From NCBI RefSeq assembly GCF_014490555.1, contig NZ_CP061032.1, positions 2,108,001 through 2,172,000 of the forward strand: a DNA stretch of 64,000 nucleotides, read 5' to 3'. This DNA comes from Corynebacterium lujinxingii (GTDB taxonomy: Bacteria; Actinomycetota; Actinomycetes; Mycobacteriales; Mycobacteriaceae). The notes below the pieces were generated by a model. The model was given only the letters and a program-made list of their open reading frames with translations, did no database searches and had not been told where the DNA came from. Both the position numbers and the translations under genes were made by a program. Positions 1 to 7,730 of this stretch are shown here, in pieces; the stretch's first letter is position 1, and each line of letters begins with the position of its first letter.

Positions 1-367
1 CGAACCGGAGCATGAGATTCAAACCGATCAGCGCGAGGATGAGCGACATCACCGGGCGCGCGGCCTCCGTTGACAGGCGCACGAGCACCGTCGCACCGAT
101 GAATGCGCCGATGGCGCCGGGGATGCCGATAGCGAAGGCGGTGCGCCAGTCCACGTTGCCGAAGCGCATGTGGGCCGCACCCGAGGCGAGCGTGGTGCCC
201 AGCTCGGCGGTGTGCACGACGGCGGAAGCGGCCGCCGGAGTGATGCCGGCGAGCGCGATCAACATGGTGGAGGAGGTGGCGCCGAAGCCCATGCCCAGGC
301 CGCCGTCGACAAGTTGCGCGGCGAAGCCGGCCACGGCGATGAGCAGCAGCGTCTCAATCTTGTACAT
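1..367 (-). CDS. cysZ: TauE/SafE-family sulfate/sulfite transporter CysZ, N-terminal part (cut by window edge)
   Basis: Membrane permease of the TauE/SafE family, expected to move sulfate or sulfite across the cytoplasmic membrane. Only the first 122 codons are in the window; the gene continues past position 1. The visible protein starts MYKIETLLLIAVAGFAAQLV and has the glycine-rich stretch DGGLGMGFGATSS typical of the family's first repeat, followed by further hydrophobic segments. The ATG (365-367) lies one base beyond the cysY stop codon, so the two are probably translationally coupled. It is the last gene of the cysIXHDNYZ operon. This CysZ is unrelated to the E. coli protein of the same name. 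The assignment rests on family resemblance plus gene order. Confidence 0.85.
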   Translation of the reverse strand, partial: MYKIETLLLIAVAGFAAQLVDGGLGMGFGATSSTMLIALAGITPAAASAVVHTAELGTTLASGAAHMRFGNVDWRTAFAIGIPGAIGAFIGATVLVRLSTEAARPVMSLILALIGLNLMLRF

Positions 368-368
368 G

Positions 369-1007
369 TCAGGCGCCTTTCTCGGCGGCGGCGCGGTACC
401 GGTTGGCGACCACGCCGGCGAGGTCAGTCAGTAGTGGTCCGGACGCCGGCAGGTGCGCCGGGATCCGGTCGAGCAGGGTTCCGTGGGTGACAAACAGGGG
501 AAGCACGTGCGTGTCCGCGAAGCGCCGCTCCCCTTTGCCGGTTGCCGGCACCACGTCCACCTCGACACCGGCGCGCTGTGCGACGTCGGCGGCAAGGCGG
601 TGGTAGTTCGCGGCCTGTTCCGGGTTGGAGGTGCCGACCGGGAACAGGGTGGCGTGGGAGGCGGTGGGGTCGTCGGCAAGCAAGCGCTGCGCGAGCACCT
701 CGGCGACGTCGGGGCCCGTGCCGATCGGCTCGGCGAGCACCAGTTCGCAGTGCTCGCGCGCCTCGGCGAAGTGGTGCGGCACGTCCACCTTGGCGTGGAA
801 CGCGCGGGTGAACAACAGTGGCACAACGATCGCGCGTGACGACGACACCGCCGCCGCAGCCTCAGCGAGCGTAGGGCTGTCGAACTCGAGGTGGGCGTCG
901 GCCCACTCCACGCCCAACTCTGCAGCCGCCGCTTCCGTGAGCGCGCGGATGCCCTCCTTGGCGCGGGGGTGCCGCGAGCCGTGGGAGAGGGTGATCAGCG
1001 CAGTCAT
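369..1007 (-). CDS. cysY: Sirohydrochlorin chelatase (CbiX/SirB type)
   Basis: 212-residue chelatase expected to insert Fe2+ into sirohydrochlorin, the last step to siroheme, the cofactor of the sulfite reductase encoded upstream. The N-terminus TALITLSHGSRHPRAKEGI carries the conserved SHGS active-site motif with the metal-binding histidine of the CbiX family. A second internal segment, VPLLFTRAFHAKVDVPHH, has the clustered histidines seen at the metal site. Its place between cysN and cysZ argues for the iron (siroheme) rather than the cobalt (B12) role, although the family alone does not distinguish them. It starts five bases after cysN ends. Confidence 0.88.
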   Translation of the reverse strand: MTALITLSHGSRHPRAKEGIRALTEAAAAELGVEWADAHLEFDSPTLAEAAAAVSSSRAIVVPLLFTRAFHAKVDVPHHFAEAREHCELVLAEPIGTGPDVAEVLAQRLLADDPTASHATLFPVGTSNPEQAANYHRLAADVAQRAGVEVDVVPATGKGERRFADTHVLPLFVTHGTLLDRIPAHLPASGPLLTDLAGVVANRYRAAAEKGA

Positions 1008-1012
1008 GACGT

Positions 1013-2302
1013 TTAGCGCAGTCGCTTGCCGACGAGCCCAGCCGCCAGCGTGTTGCCGCTGGACTGGTCCACGAGCAGGAAGTCGCCCACCGCGCCGCGG
1101 GCCGCATACGGCTCGATCGGGAGTTCATCGGCGGTCTGGATGGTCACGTGCGCGATTTCGTTCAGCGCCACCGCTTCCGGGGAGGTGTCGTCGCCGGCGG
1201 GGCCGTCAATGTCGAGCACGCGGTCCACGCTGGCGATGCGAGCGCGCACGAACGCGGTGCCGATGCGCAACTTCGCGGCCTGGCCGGCGCGCAGCTCCTT
1301 TTCGGTCAGGCCCACGACGGTGGCTTCGAACTCGCGCACATCCTCGGGGCGCGAGCCGGCGGCCAGCAGGTCGCCGCGGGTGAGGTCGATTTCGTCAGCA
1401 AGCCGCAGCGCGATGGAGTCGCCGGCGTGGGCGGAGTCCACCGGGCCGTCGGCAGTGTCGATGCCCGCGACGGTGGTTGTGCGGCCGTAGGGGGCGAGGA
1501 TCTCGTCGCCGACGGCGATGGACCCGGCGTTGACGCGGCCTGCGTAAGCGCGATAGTCAGAGGCGTGCTCGCGCAGCACGACCTGGATGTTGAAGCGGAA
1601 GTCGAGGTCGTCGGCGCGCCCGTGCTGCACCGGGATCGTCTCCAGCAGCTCGAGCACGGTGGGGCCGGTGTACCAGGGCGTCGCGTCGCTGCGCTCCGCG
1701 ACGTTATCGCCCTTGAGAGCGGAAATCGGCACGACGTGCGGCTCCTCGATGCCAAGCTCGGCTGCCTTGGCGTCGAAGTCGGCCTTGATCTCGTCGAAAC
1801 GCTCCTGCGAGTAGTCGACCAGGTCGATCTTGTTCACCGCGAGGATCACGGTGCGCACGCCGAGCAGTTTCGCCACGGTGAGGTGGCGCACGGTTTGCTC
1901 GACGACGCCGTTGCGGGCGTCGACAAGCAACACCACGACCTGCGAGGTCGACATGCCGGTGACCGTGTTGCGGGTGTACTGCACGTGCCCCGGGGTATCG
2001 GCGAGGATGAAGGTGCGCTTGTCGGTGGCGAAGTAGCGGTACGCCACGTCGATGGTGATGCCCTGCTCGCGCTCGGCGCGCAGGCCGTCGACGAGCAGCG
2101 ACAGGTCAAGGCCCTCAAAGCCGCGGTCGGCGGAGGTGCGCTCGACGGATGCTAGCTGGTCGGCGAGCACCGACTTGGTGTCGTGCAGGAGACGGCCGAC
2201 GAAGGTGGACTTGCCGTCGTCGACGGAACCGGCGGTGCACAGGCGCAGGGTCTCGCGGTCCGCCAATGCGGCCGCGGCGGAGGCGGTGGTGGGAGCAGTC
2301 AT
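1013..2302 (-). CDS. cysN: Sulfate adenylyltransferase GTPase subunit CysN
   Basis: Large GTPase subunit of ATP sulfurylase. With CysD it makes adenosine 5'-phosphosulfate from sulfate and ATP, driven by GTP hydrolysis. The 429-residue protein has the translation-factor GTPase motifs in order: P-loop GSVDDGKSTFVGRLL near residue 25, DTPGHVQYTRNT (G3) and NKID (G4), followed by the EF-Tu-like beta-barrel domains. There is no fused APS-kinase domain at the C-terminus, unlike mycobacterial CysNC. That fits a pathway reducing APS directly through CysH. The ATG overlaps the cysD stop codon. Confidence 0.95.
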   Translation of the reverse strand: MTAPTTASAAAALADRETLRLCTAGSVDDGKSTFVGRLLHDTKSVLADQLASVERTSADRGFEGLDLSLLVDGLRAEREQGITIDVAYRYFATDKRTFILADTPGHVQYTRNTVTGMSTSQVVVLLVDARNGVVEQTVRHLTVAKLLGVRTVILAVNKIDLVDYSQERFDEIKADFDAKAAELGIEEPHVVPISALKGDNVAERSDATPWYTGPTVLELLETIPVQHGRADDLDFRFNIQVVLREHASDYRAYAGRVNAGSIAVGDEILAPYGRTTTVAGIDTADGPVDSAHAGDSIALRLADEIDLTRGDLLAAGSRPEDVREFEATVVGLTEKELRAGQAAKLRIGTAFVRARIASVDRVLDIDGPAGDDTSPEAVALNEIAHVTIQTADELPIEPYAARGAVGDFLLVDQSSGNTLAAGLVGKRLR

Positions 2303-3201
2303 CAGAAGTAGCCTTCCTTCTTGCGGTCTTCCATGGCGGATTCGCTCAGGCGGTCGTCGGCACGCGTTGCGCCGCGCTCGGTGAGGGTGGAATTAGCGAT
2401 CTCGACGAGGACCTCGTCGATCGTGGACGCGTCGGAATCGACCGCGCCCGTGCAGGACATGTCGCCGACGGTGCGGTAGCGCACTCGGCGGGTCTCCAAC
2501 TCCTCGCCCTCGCGCGGGCCACCCCACTCGCCGGGGGTGAGCCACATGCCGTCGCGGTTGAACACCTCGCGGTCATGCGCGAAGTAGATCGGCGGCAGCT
2601 CGATGCCGCGCGCGCCGATGTACTCCCACACGTCCGCCTCGGTCCAGTTGGAAATCGGGAATACGCGCACGTTCTCGCCCGGAAGCGTCGCGCCGTTGTA
2701 CAAGTCCCACAGCTCGGGGCGCTGGCGGCGCGGGTCCCAGCCGCCGAACGAGTCGCGCACGGAGAAGACGCGTTCCTTGGCGCGGGCGCGTTCCTCGTCG
2801 CGGCGCGCGCCACCGAGCACGGCGTTGTAGCCGACCTCCGCGATGGTCTCCACGAGCGGGACGGTCTGCAGCGGGTTGCGGGTGCCGTCGGGGCGTTCCT
2901 GCAGGTCGCCGCGGTCGATCCAGTCCTGTACCTTTGCCACACGCAGGCGCAGGCCGTGCCTGTCGACGATCTCGTCGCGGAACTGAATCACCTCCGGGAA
3001 GTTGTGCCCGGTGTCCACGTGCAACAGCTCAATCGGCATCGCCGCCGGGTGGAACGCGCGGCGGGCAAGTTCCAGCACCACGCAGGAATCCTTGCCGCCG
3101 GAAAACAGCAGGCCGATTTTGTCGAACTGCCCTGCCACCTCGCGGATGATGTGGATGGACTCGTTTTCCAAGTCCTTCAGGTGCGGTGAAAGCTCAGTCA
3201 T
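2302..3201 (-). CDS. cysD: Sulfate adenylyltransferase subunit CysD
   Basis: Catalytic adenylyl-transferring subunit of ATP sulfurylase, partner of CysN. The 299-residue protein belongs to the PP-loop superfamily: FSGGKDSCVVLELARR near residue 33 is the SGGKDS pyrophosphate-binding loop. The conserved end YRTVGDMSCTGAVDSDA and the C-terminal DRLSESAMEDRKKEGYF are typical of CysD. The gene follows cysH by 13 bases and overlaps cysN, consistent with one transcript and coupled expression of the two subunits. Confidence 0.95.
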   Translation of the reverse strand: MTELSPHLKDLENESIHIIREVAGQFDKIGLLFSGGKDSCVVLELARRAFHPAAMPIELLHVDTGHNFPEVIQFRDEIVDRHGLRLRVAKVQDWIDRGDLQERPDGTRNPLQTVPLVETIAEVGYNAVLGGARRDEERARAKERVFSVRDSFGGWDPRRQRPELWDLYNGATLPGENVRVFPISNWTEADVWEYIGARGIELPPIYFAHDREVFNRDGMWLTPGEWGGPREGEELETRRVRYRTVGDMSCTGAVDSDASTIDEVLVEIANSTLTERGATRADDRLSESAMEDRKKEGYF

Positions 3202-3214
3202 TGGTTTGCTCCTT

Positions 3215-3994
3215 TTATTCGTGCAGGCCGCACTCGGTCTTGGATGCGAACGCCCAGCGCCCGGCGCGCGGGTCCTCCCCGTCTGCCACCGGCAGGGTGC
3301 AGGTCGCGCAGCCGATGGAGGGGTAGCCCTGGCGGGTCAGCGGGTGGATGATCAGGTCGTTGTCCTCTTCGAAGGCTTCCGTTTCCTCGAGCGACCAGGT
3401 CACCAGCGGGGAAATCTTCAGCCGGCCCGTGTTGTCCAGGCTCAGCGCGGGCGCTTCGGCGCGGGTGGGCCCGTCGGCGCGGCGCAGGCCGGTGATCCAG
3501 CCGGCGTACGGGCTCATGTGCACCGCCAGCGGCTCGACCTTGCGCATGCGGCAGCAAGCGCCGGGGTTGCGCAGGTACAGGTTCGGGCCGTACACCTCGT
3601 CCTGCTCGGGGCGGCTAAGTTGCGCCGTGGCGCGCACCAGCTCGTGGTTCGGGTAACGCGCCTCCACCTTGTCGGCCACTTCGAGGGTCTCCGGGAAGTG
3701 GTACTCGGTGTCCAGGAACAGGAAGTCGGCGTCGGGCAGGTGGCGCTCGGCCAATTCCGCCAGCACCGTGTTTTCCATCGACAGCGTGACCACGAGTTTC
3801 CCGGGCGCGTGCTCGTGGGCCCATTCGAGGATGTCGGCGGCGGTGGCGTCGTAAAGCTTGTCCGCCCACTCGTCGACAAGCAGCGCGTTTTGCTTAGCGA
3901 CGTCCTCCGGCAGCGGCGCCGTCTCCTTCGGTCCCTCCGGGCTGATCTCGGGGTCGCGGAAGCCGTCGCCCGACTGGTTGAGCAGGTTGATCAT
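3215..3994 (-). CDS. cysH: Phosphoadenylyl/adenylyl-sulfate reductase CysH
   Basis: Reduces activated sulfate (APS or PAPS) to sulfite. The 259-residue protein is a PP-loop family member (GKLVVTLSMENTVLAELA). It has the two cysteine pairs that bind the 4Fe-4S cluster in APS-type reductases: ACCRMRKVEPL and, near the end, GCATCTLPV, plus the C-terminal ECGLHE that carries the catalytic cysteine. The cluster-binding CC...CxxC pattern and the lack of an APS kinase nearby suggest APS as substrate. The ATG at 3992-3994 was chosen over a longer upstream reading because GGAAGG lies just before it and it overlaps the cysX stop. Confidence 0.94.
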   Translation of the reverse strand: MINLLNQSGDGFRDPEISPEGPKETAPLPEDVAKQNALLVDEWADKLYDATAADILEWAHEHAPGKLVVTLSMENTVLAELAERHLPDADFLFLDTEYHFPETLEVADKVEARYPNHELVRATAQLSRPEQDEVYGPNLYLRNPGACCRMRKVEPLAVHMSPYAGWITGLRRADGPTRAEAPALSLDNTGRLKISPLVTWSLEETEAFEEDNDLIIHPLTRQGYPSIGCATCTLPVADGEDPRAGRWAFASKTECGLHE

Positions 3995-4251
3995 CGGTTG
4001 CCTTCCTTCATTACTGCAGTGTGGCCGTGCTTTCTCAGGGAGGCCTGCAGCGCCTCCTCCGTCGACGGGGCCGCCGCCGGCGCGGACTGCGGGTCGTCCT
4101 GGCCGTGGAACTTCACCTCGAAGACGCGCAAGCATTCCCCGCACTTCCACGCGAAGTCCGTCTCCTCGTTGGGCCAGAGGTCCTCGCCGGAGCAGTACGG
4201 GCAGAAGGTGGGAAAGTTGCGGTTCGGGTTCGGTTCCCGGCGGAAACTCAC
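3991..4251 (-). CDS. cysX: CysX, small ferredoxin-like / zinc-ribbon protein
   Basis: 86-residue protein at the cysX position of the corynebacterial cys operon, where it is described as ferredoxin-like and proposed to carry electrons from Fpr2 to CysI. The sequence shows two CxxC pairs, FCPYCSGEDLW and WKCGECLRVFEV, spaced like a rubredoxin or zinc-ribbon knuckle. The tail is low-complexity and rich in alanine and proline. Start and stop codons overlap cysI and cysH respectively, so its stoichiometry is probably linked to both. Whether it binds iron-sulfur, iron or zinc cannot be told from the sequence. Confidence 0.85.
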   Translation of the reverse strand: MSFRREPNPNRNFPTFCPYCSGEDLWPNEETDFAWKCGECLRVFEVKFHGQDDPQSAPAAAPSTEEALQASLRKHGHTAVMKEGNR

Positions 4252-5906
4252 TTCAGGTCCTCCTCGTCGGCCCGCGCCACCCAGTCACGGAAGGTCTCGG
4301 AGCCTTCTCGCTTATCGACGAAGTTCTGCACCACCCGGGTGACATACTCCGTCAACTCGCTCGAAAGTACCTTGTGACCACGGATCTTGCGCCCGAAGTT
4401 CGCGCCCTCGCCGATGGTGCCGCCGAGGTGCACCTGGAAGCCCTCGACCTTTTCGCCTTCGCCGTTGTCCACCATCTGGCCCTTGAGCCCGATGTCGGAA
4501 ACCTGGTGGCGGGCGCACGCGTTCGGACAACCGTTCAGCGAGATGGTAATCGGGGAATCGAGGTCGCCGAAGCGTTCCTCAAGCTCGTCGGCAAGTTCGA
4601 TGGCGCGCGACTTGGTGGTCACGTGCGCGAGCTTGCAGTACTCCAGGCCGGTGCACGACAGCAGGCCGCGGCGGAACTCGCTCGGCTTGGAGTACAGGCC
4701 CATCTCTTCGAGGTCCGCTTGCAGCTTGTCGACGACATCCGGTTTCACACCGAGCAGCAGCACCTCCTTGAACGGGGTGAAGCGCAGGTCGGTGACGCCG
4801 TAGCTCTCAGCCAGGTCGGCGAGTGCGATGAGCTGCTCGCCGGACATGTGGCCGAGCGTCGGCTTCACGCCGATGTAGACGTTGCCGTCCTTCTGCTCGT
4901 GCACGCCGATGTGGTCGCGGTCGACCAGGTTGTTCGGGGCGTGCGGTCCGTCCGGCAGCTTGTAGCCCAGGTAGTCGTCTTCAAGCACCTGGCGGAACTT
5001 CTCCACACCCCATTCCTTGACCAGGAACTTCAGGCGGGCGCGGTTGCGCAGGCGGCGGTAGCCGTAGTCGCGGAAGATGCGCACGACGTTCGCCCACACG
5101 TCCGGAACCTGCTCGAGGGTGACAAAGGCGCCGAGGGACTGGGCCAGCATCGGGTTCGTCGACAAGCCTCCGCCCACGTAGCACTCGAAGCCGGGGCCCA
5201 ACTCGGGGTGCTCGACGCCGATGAAGGCGAGGTCGTTGATCTCGTGCACCACGTCCTGGCGGGCGTTTCCGGAAATCGCGGTCTTGAACTTGCGCGGCAG
5301 GTTCTGGAACTCGTCGTCGGTGACGATCTTCTGGATCTCACGGATCGCCGGCGTGGCGTCGACGATCTCGTCCTTCGCGATGCCCGCCACCGGCGAGCCC
5401 AAGATCACGCGCGGCACATCACCGCAGGCGTCCCAGGTGTTCAGGCCGTTGGCCTCGAGCTTCTCCCAGATCGCCGGGACGTCCTCGATGCGCACCCAGT
5501 GAAACTGGATGTTCTGACGGTCCGTGAGGTCCACAGTGGAGCGGGCGTAATCGCGGGAGAGCTCGCCGACGGCGCGGGCCTGCTCCGTGGAGCAGATACC
5601 GCCGTCGAAGCGGACACGCATCATGAAGTACTTGTCCTCGAGGACCTTGTTGTCCTCGCCGGTGAACTCACCGCCCAAGTTCTGCTTGCGCTGTGTGTAC
5701 AGACCGAGCCACTTGAAGCGCGGGTAAAGGTCCTCGCGGTCGATCGAATCGAAACCGCCCTTGGAGTAGGTGTCGATCACGCGCTGCTTGACGTCCAACA
5801 CCGGCGATTCTTGCTTGATTTCCTCGTCGTGGTTGAGCGGATCGGTGCCGTCGACAAGCCACTGCCCCTGCGACTTTTTCGCGCGAGGTTTAGTTGGTGC
5901 GCTCAC
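4248..5906 (-). CDS. cysI: Assimilatory sulfite reductase (ferredoxin type) CysI
   Basis: Siroheme and 4Fe-4S enzyme reducing sulfite to sulfide with six electrons, here probably supplied by Fpr2 and CysX. The cluster/siroheme cysteines are visible as LLSCTGLEYCKLA and NGCPNACARHQVSDIG, in the C-terminal half as usual. The nitrite/sulfite reductase half-domain repeats flank them. I chose the GTG at 5904-5906 (552 residues, start VSAPTKPRAKKS) because a strong GGAGGG lies five bases upstream. An in-frame start at 5969 would add 21 residues but has no comparable ribosome site. First gene of the operon, divergent from fpr2. Confidence 0.95.
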   Translation of the reverse strand: MSAPTKPRAKKSQGQWLVDGTDPLNHDEEIKQESPVLDVKQRVIDTYSKGGFDSIDREDLYPRFKWLGLYTQRKQNLGGEFTGEDNKVLEDKYFMMRVRFDGGICSTEQARAVGELSRDYARSTVDLTDRQNIQFHWVRIEDVPAIWEKLEANGLNTWDACGDVPRVILGSPVAGIAKDEIVDATPAIREIQKIVTDDEFQNLPRKFKTAISGNARQDVVHEINDLAFIGVEHPELGPGFECYVGGGLSTNPMLAQSLGAFVTLEQVPDVWANVVRIFRDYGYRRLRNRARLKFLVKEWGVEKFRQVLEDDYLGYKLPDGPHAPNNLVDRDHIGVHEQKDGNVYIGVKPTLGHMSGEQLIALADLAESYGVTDLRFTPFKEVLLLGVKPDVVDKLQADLEEMGLYSKPSEFRRGLLSCTGLEYCKLAHVTTKSRAIELADELEERFGDLDSPITISLNGCPNACARHQVSDIGLKGQMVDNGEGEKVEGFQVHLGGTIGEGANFGRKIRGHKVLSSELTEYVTRVVQNFVDKREGSETFRDWVARADEEDLK

Positions 5907-5921
5907 GGGCCCTCCATTTAA

Positions 5922-5937
5922 TAGACAGGTTGGTACA
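5922..5937 (-). promoter_or_regulatory. Possible McbR-type operator upstream of cysI
   Basis: TAGAC-N6-GTACA matches 8 of 10 defined positions of the corynebacterial McbR box TAGAC-N6-GTCTA. It lies 16 bases upstream of the chosen cysI start, inside the likely leader or promoter. McbR is the TetR-type repressor of sulfur-amino-acid genes in C. glutamicum and is known to act on this cluster. This is the weaker of the two McbR-like sites in the intergenic region. Confidence 0.4.
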
Positions 5938-5984
5938 TAACCGGCCTTGCCGGTGGTGATGCTGGCCAAGTCTGCCGTACCACT

Positions 5985-5997
5985 TTGTCTAAGACAA
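5985..5997. promoter_or_regulatory. Perfect 13-bp palindrome in the cysI-fpr2 intergenic region
   Basis: TTGTCT-A-AGACAA is a perfect inverted repeat about midway between the divergent cysI and fpr2 starts. It could be a binding site for CysR (the ROK-type activator of this cluster in C. glutamicum) or another form of McbR half-site, since AGAC/GTCT is shared. The regulator is an inference only. Confidence 0.4.
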
Positions 5998-6096
5998 CTT
6001 TTCTCGCAAAACAGCCGGTTAACGCGGTGAATGTAATGGATTTCTGTGCCAATTTAGGGTTTTCTTGGCGCGACGAATGAAAATCCTGGGAACTTT

Positions 6097-6123
6097 AAGA
6101 CCGCTCGGTCTATGCGCTATAGT
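6097..6123 (+). promoter_or_regulatory. fpr2 promoter with McbR-type operator
   Basis: AAGAC-CGCTCG-GTCTA at 6097-6112 matches 9 of 10 positions of the McbR box. A good -10 hexamer, TATAGT, follows at 6118-6123, 45 bases before the fpr2 ATG. The operator covers the -35 to -10 spacer, the position expected for repression. The same site recurs almost base for base at 34054-34069. Confidence 0.7.
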
Positions 6124-6168
6124 GTCGAGCATCGAAAAACATCCCCTTTTGCGAAAGGACCATGAACT

Positions 6169-7539
6169 ATGAGCCTGCGCGTCGCTGTCGTCGGTGCCGG
6201 CCCCGCCGGCATTTATGCCTCTGACCTGCTGATCCGCAACGAGGAGCACGACATCCACGTCGACCTCTTCGAGCAGATGCCCGCCCCGTTCGGCCTGATC
6301 CGTTACGGCGTTGCCCCGGACCACCCGCGCATTAAGGGCATTGTGAAGTCCCTGCACAACGTGCTGGACAAGGACAAGCTCCGCCTCATCGCCAACGTCA
6401 CCGTGGGCCGCGACGTGACCATCGACGACCTGCGCGATTACTACGACGCCGTCGTGATTTCCACCGGCGCCGTGCGCGACCGCGAACTGCTGATCCCAGG
6501 CGGCGACAAGTCCATCGGCGCCGGCGAGTTCGTCGGCTTCTACGACGGCAACCCGCGTTTCGAGCGCGATTGGAACCTCGAGGCGAAGGAAGTCGCCGTC
6601 GTCGGCGTGGGCAACGTCGCGCTTGATATCTCCCGCGTGCTGGCCAAGACCGGCGACGAGTTGACGGTCACCGAGATCCCGGACAACGTCTACGAGTCGC
6701 TGAAGAAGAACCAGGCCGAGACCGTCCACATGTTCGGCCGCCGCGGTCCGGCCCAGGCGAAGTTCACCCCGAAGGAGCTGCGCGAGCTCGACGAGTCCGA
6801 CACCATCCAGGTGCTCGTCGACCCGGAGGACATCGACTACGACGAACTGTCCGAGCAGGTCCGCCGCGCCGACAAGTCCATCGATCTGAACTGCCAGGTC
6901 CTCGAACAGTACGCAATGCGCGAGCCGGACGACTCCCCGCACAAGATCTACATCCACTTTTTCGAGGAGCCGGTCGAGGTGCTTACCGACGACGCCGGCA
7001 ACGTCACCGGCATCCGCACCGAGCGCCAGGAGCTCGACGGCGAGGGCGGTATCCGCGGCACCGGCAAGTTCACCGACTGGCCGGTCCAGCAGGTCTACCA
7101 CGCTGTGGGCTACCGCTCCGAGCCGGTCGAGGGCGTGCCGTTCGACCTCGAGCGCCACGTCATCCCGAACGACGGCGGCCGCATCCTGGTCACCGCCGAG
7201 GAAGGCGCCGCACCGGAGGAGAAGCTGTACGTCACCGGCTGGATCAAGCGCGGACCCGTTGGTCTGATCGGCAACACCAAGTCCGATGCCAAGGAGACGA
7301 CGGACATGCTCATCGCCGATGCCGACGCAGGCAAGCTCGCCGCACCGTCGCACACCGGCGCCGACGAGATCCTCAACCTGCTGCGCGAGCGCGGCGTGGA
7401 CTACGCAACCTGGGACGGCTGGTACAAGCTCGATGAGGCTGAGCGCGCACTCGGCGCCGCCGACCCGAACTTCCCGCGCGAACGCAAGAAGATTGTGGAG
7501 TGGGACGAGATGCTCGGCCACTCCCGCGCCGGCGAGTAA
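6169..7539 (+). CDS. fpr2: Ferredoxin/flavodoxin-NADP+ reductase Fpr2 (FprA type)
   Basis: 456-residue FAD enzyme of the FprA/adrenodoxin-reductase family, expected to pass electrons from NADPH to a ferredoxin-like carrier for sulfite reduction. The FAD-binding GAGPAGIYASDLL is at residue 8 and the NADP-binding VVGVGNVALDISR near residue 148. The family block FGLIRYGVAPDHPRIKG is intact. AAAGGACC precedes the ATG. It is divergent from cysI and probably co-regulated through the shared operators. A strong hairpin follows the gene. Confidence 0.93.
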   Translation: MSLRVAVVGAGPAGIYASDLLIRNEEHDIHVDLFEQMPAPFGLIRYGVAPDHPRIKGIVKSLHNVLDKDKLRLIANVTVGRDVTIDDLRDYYDAVVISTGAVRDRELLIPGGDKSIGAGEFVGFYDGNPRFERDWNLEAKEVAVVGVGNVALDISRVLAKTGDELTVTEIPDNVYESLKKNQAETVHMFGRRGPAQAKFTPKELRELDESDTIQVLVDPEDIDYDELSEQVRRADKSIDLNCQVLEQYAMREPDDSPHKIYIHFFEEPVEVLTDDAGNVTGIRTERQELDGEGGIRGTGKFTDWPVQQVYHAVGYRSEPVEGVPFDLERHVIPNDGGRILVTAEEGAAPEEKLYVTGWIKRGPVGLIGNTKSDAKETTDMLIADADAGKLAAPSHTGADEILNLLRERGVDYATWDGWYKLDEAERALGAADPNFPRERKKIVEWDEMLGHSRAGE

Positions 7540-7569
7540 GACCTCGCAGCGGAAAAGCCACATCAACCG

Positions 7570-7603
7570 AATCGACACGTTCGCGCGACGTGTCGATTTC
7601 TTG
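7570..7603 (+). terminator. Rho-independent terminator after fpr2
   Basis: 11-bp perfect stem (AATCGACACGT with its complement) around a 7-base loop, followed by TTCTTGTT. It closes the fpr2 transcript. Confidence 0.8.
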
Positions 7604-7730
7604 TTGCGGAACTGACCTCGATGGGAGCAGTTATCTGACTGCCGCTGGGTCACCCGGGACGACCTATCCTGGTTCGCATGAAATAACTAGCCACGACGAA
7701 GAGGTTCTTTGCGGAGAAAGGGGCAGACGC

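Noticed and set aside
3858..5921. 687-codon open frame opposite cysI and cysX
   Set aside because: Antisense shadow; minus-strand genes fit the conserved cys operon with overlapping starts and stops.
6019..7653. 544-codon open frame opposite fpr2
   Set aside because: Antisense shadow that also reads through the fpr2 promoter and terminator.
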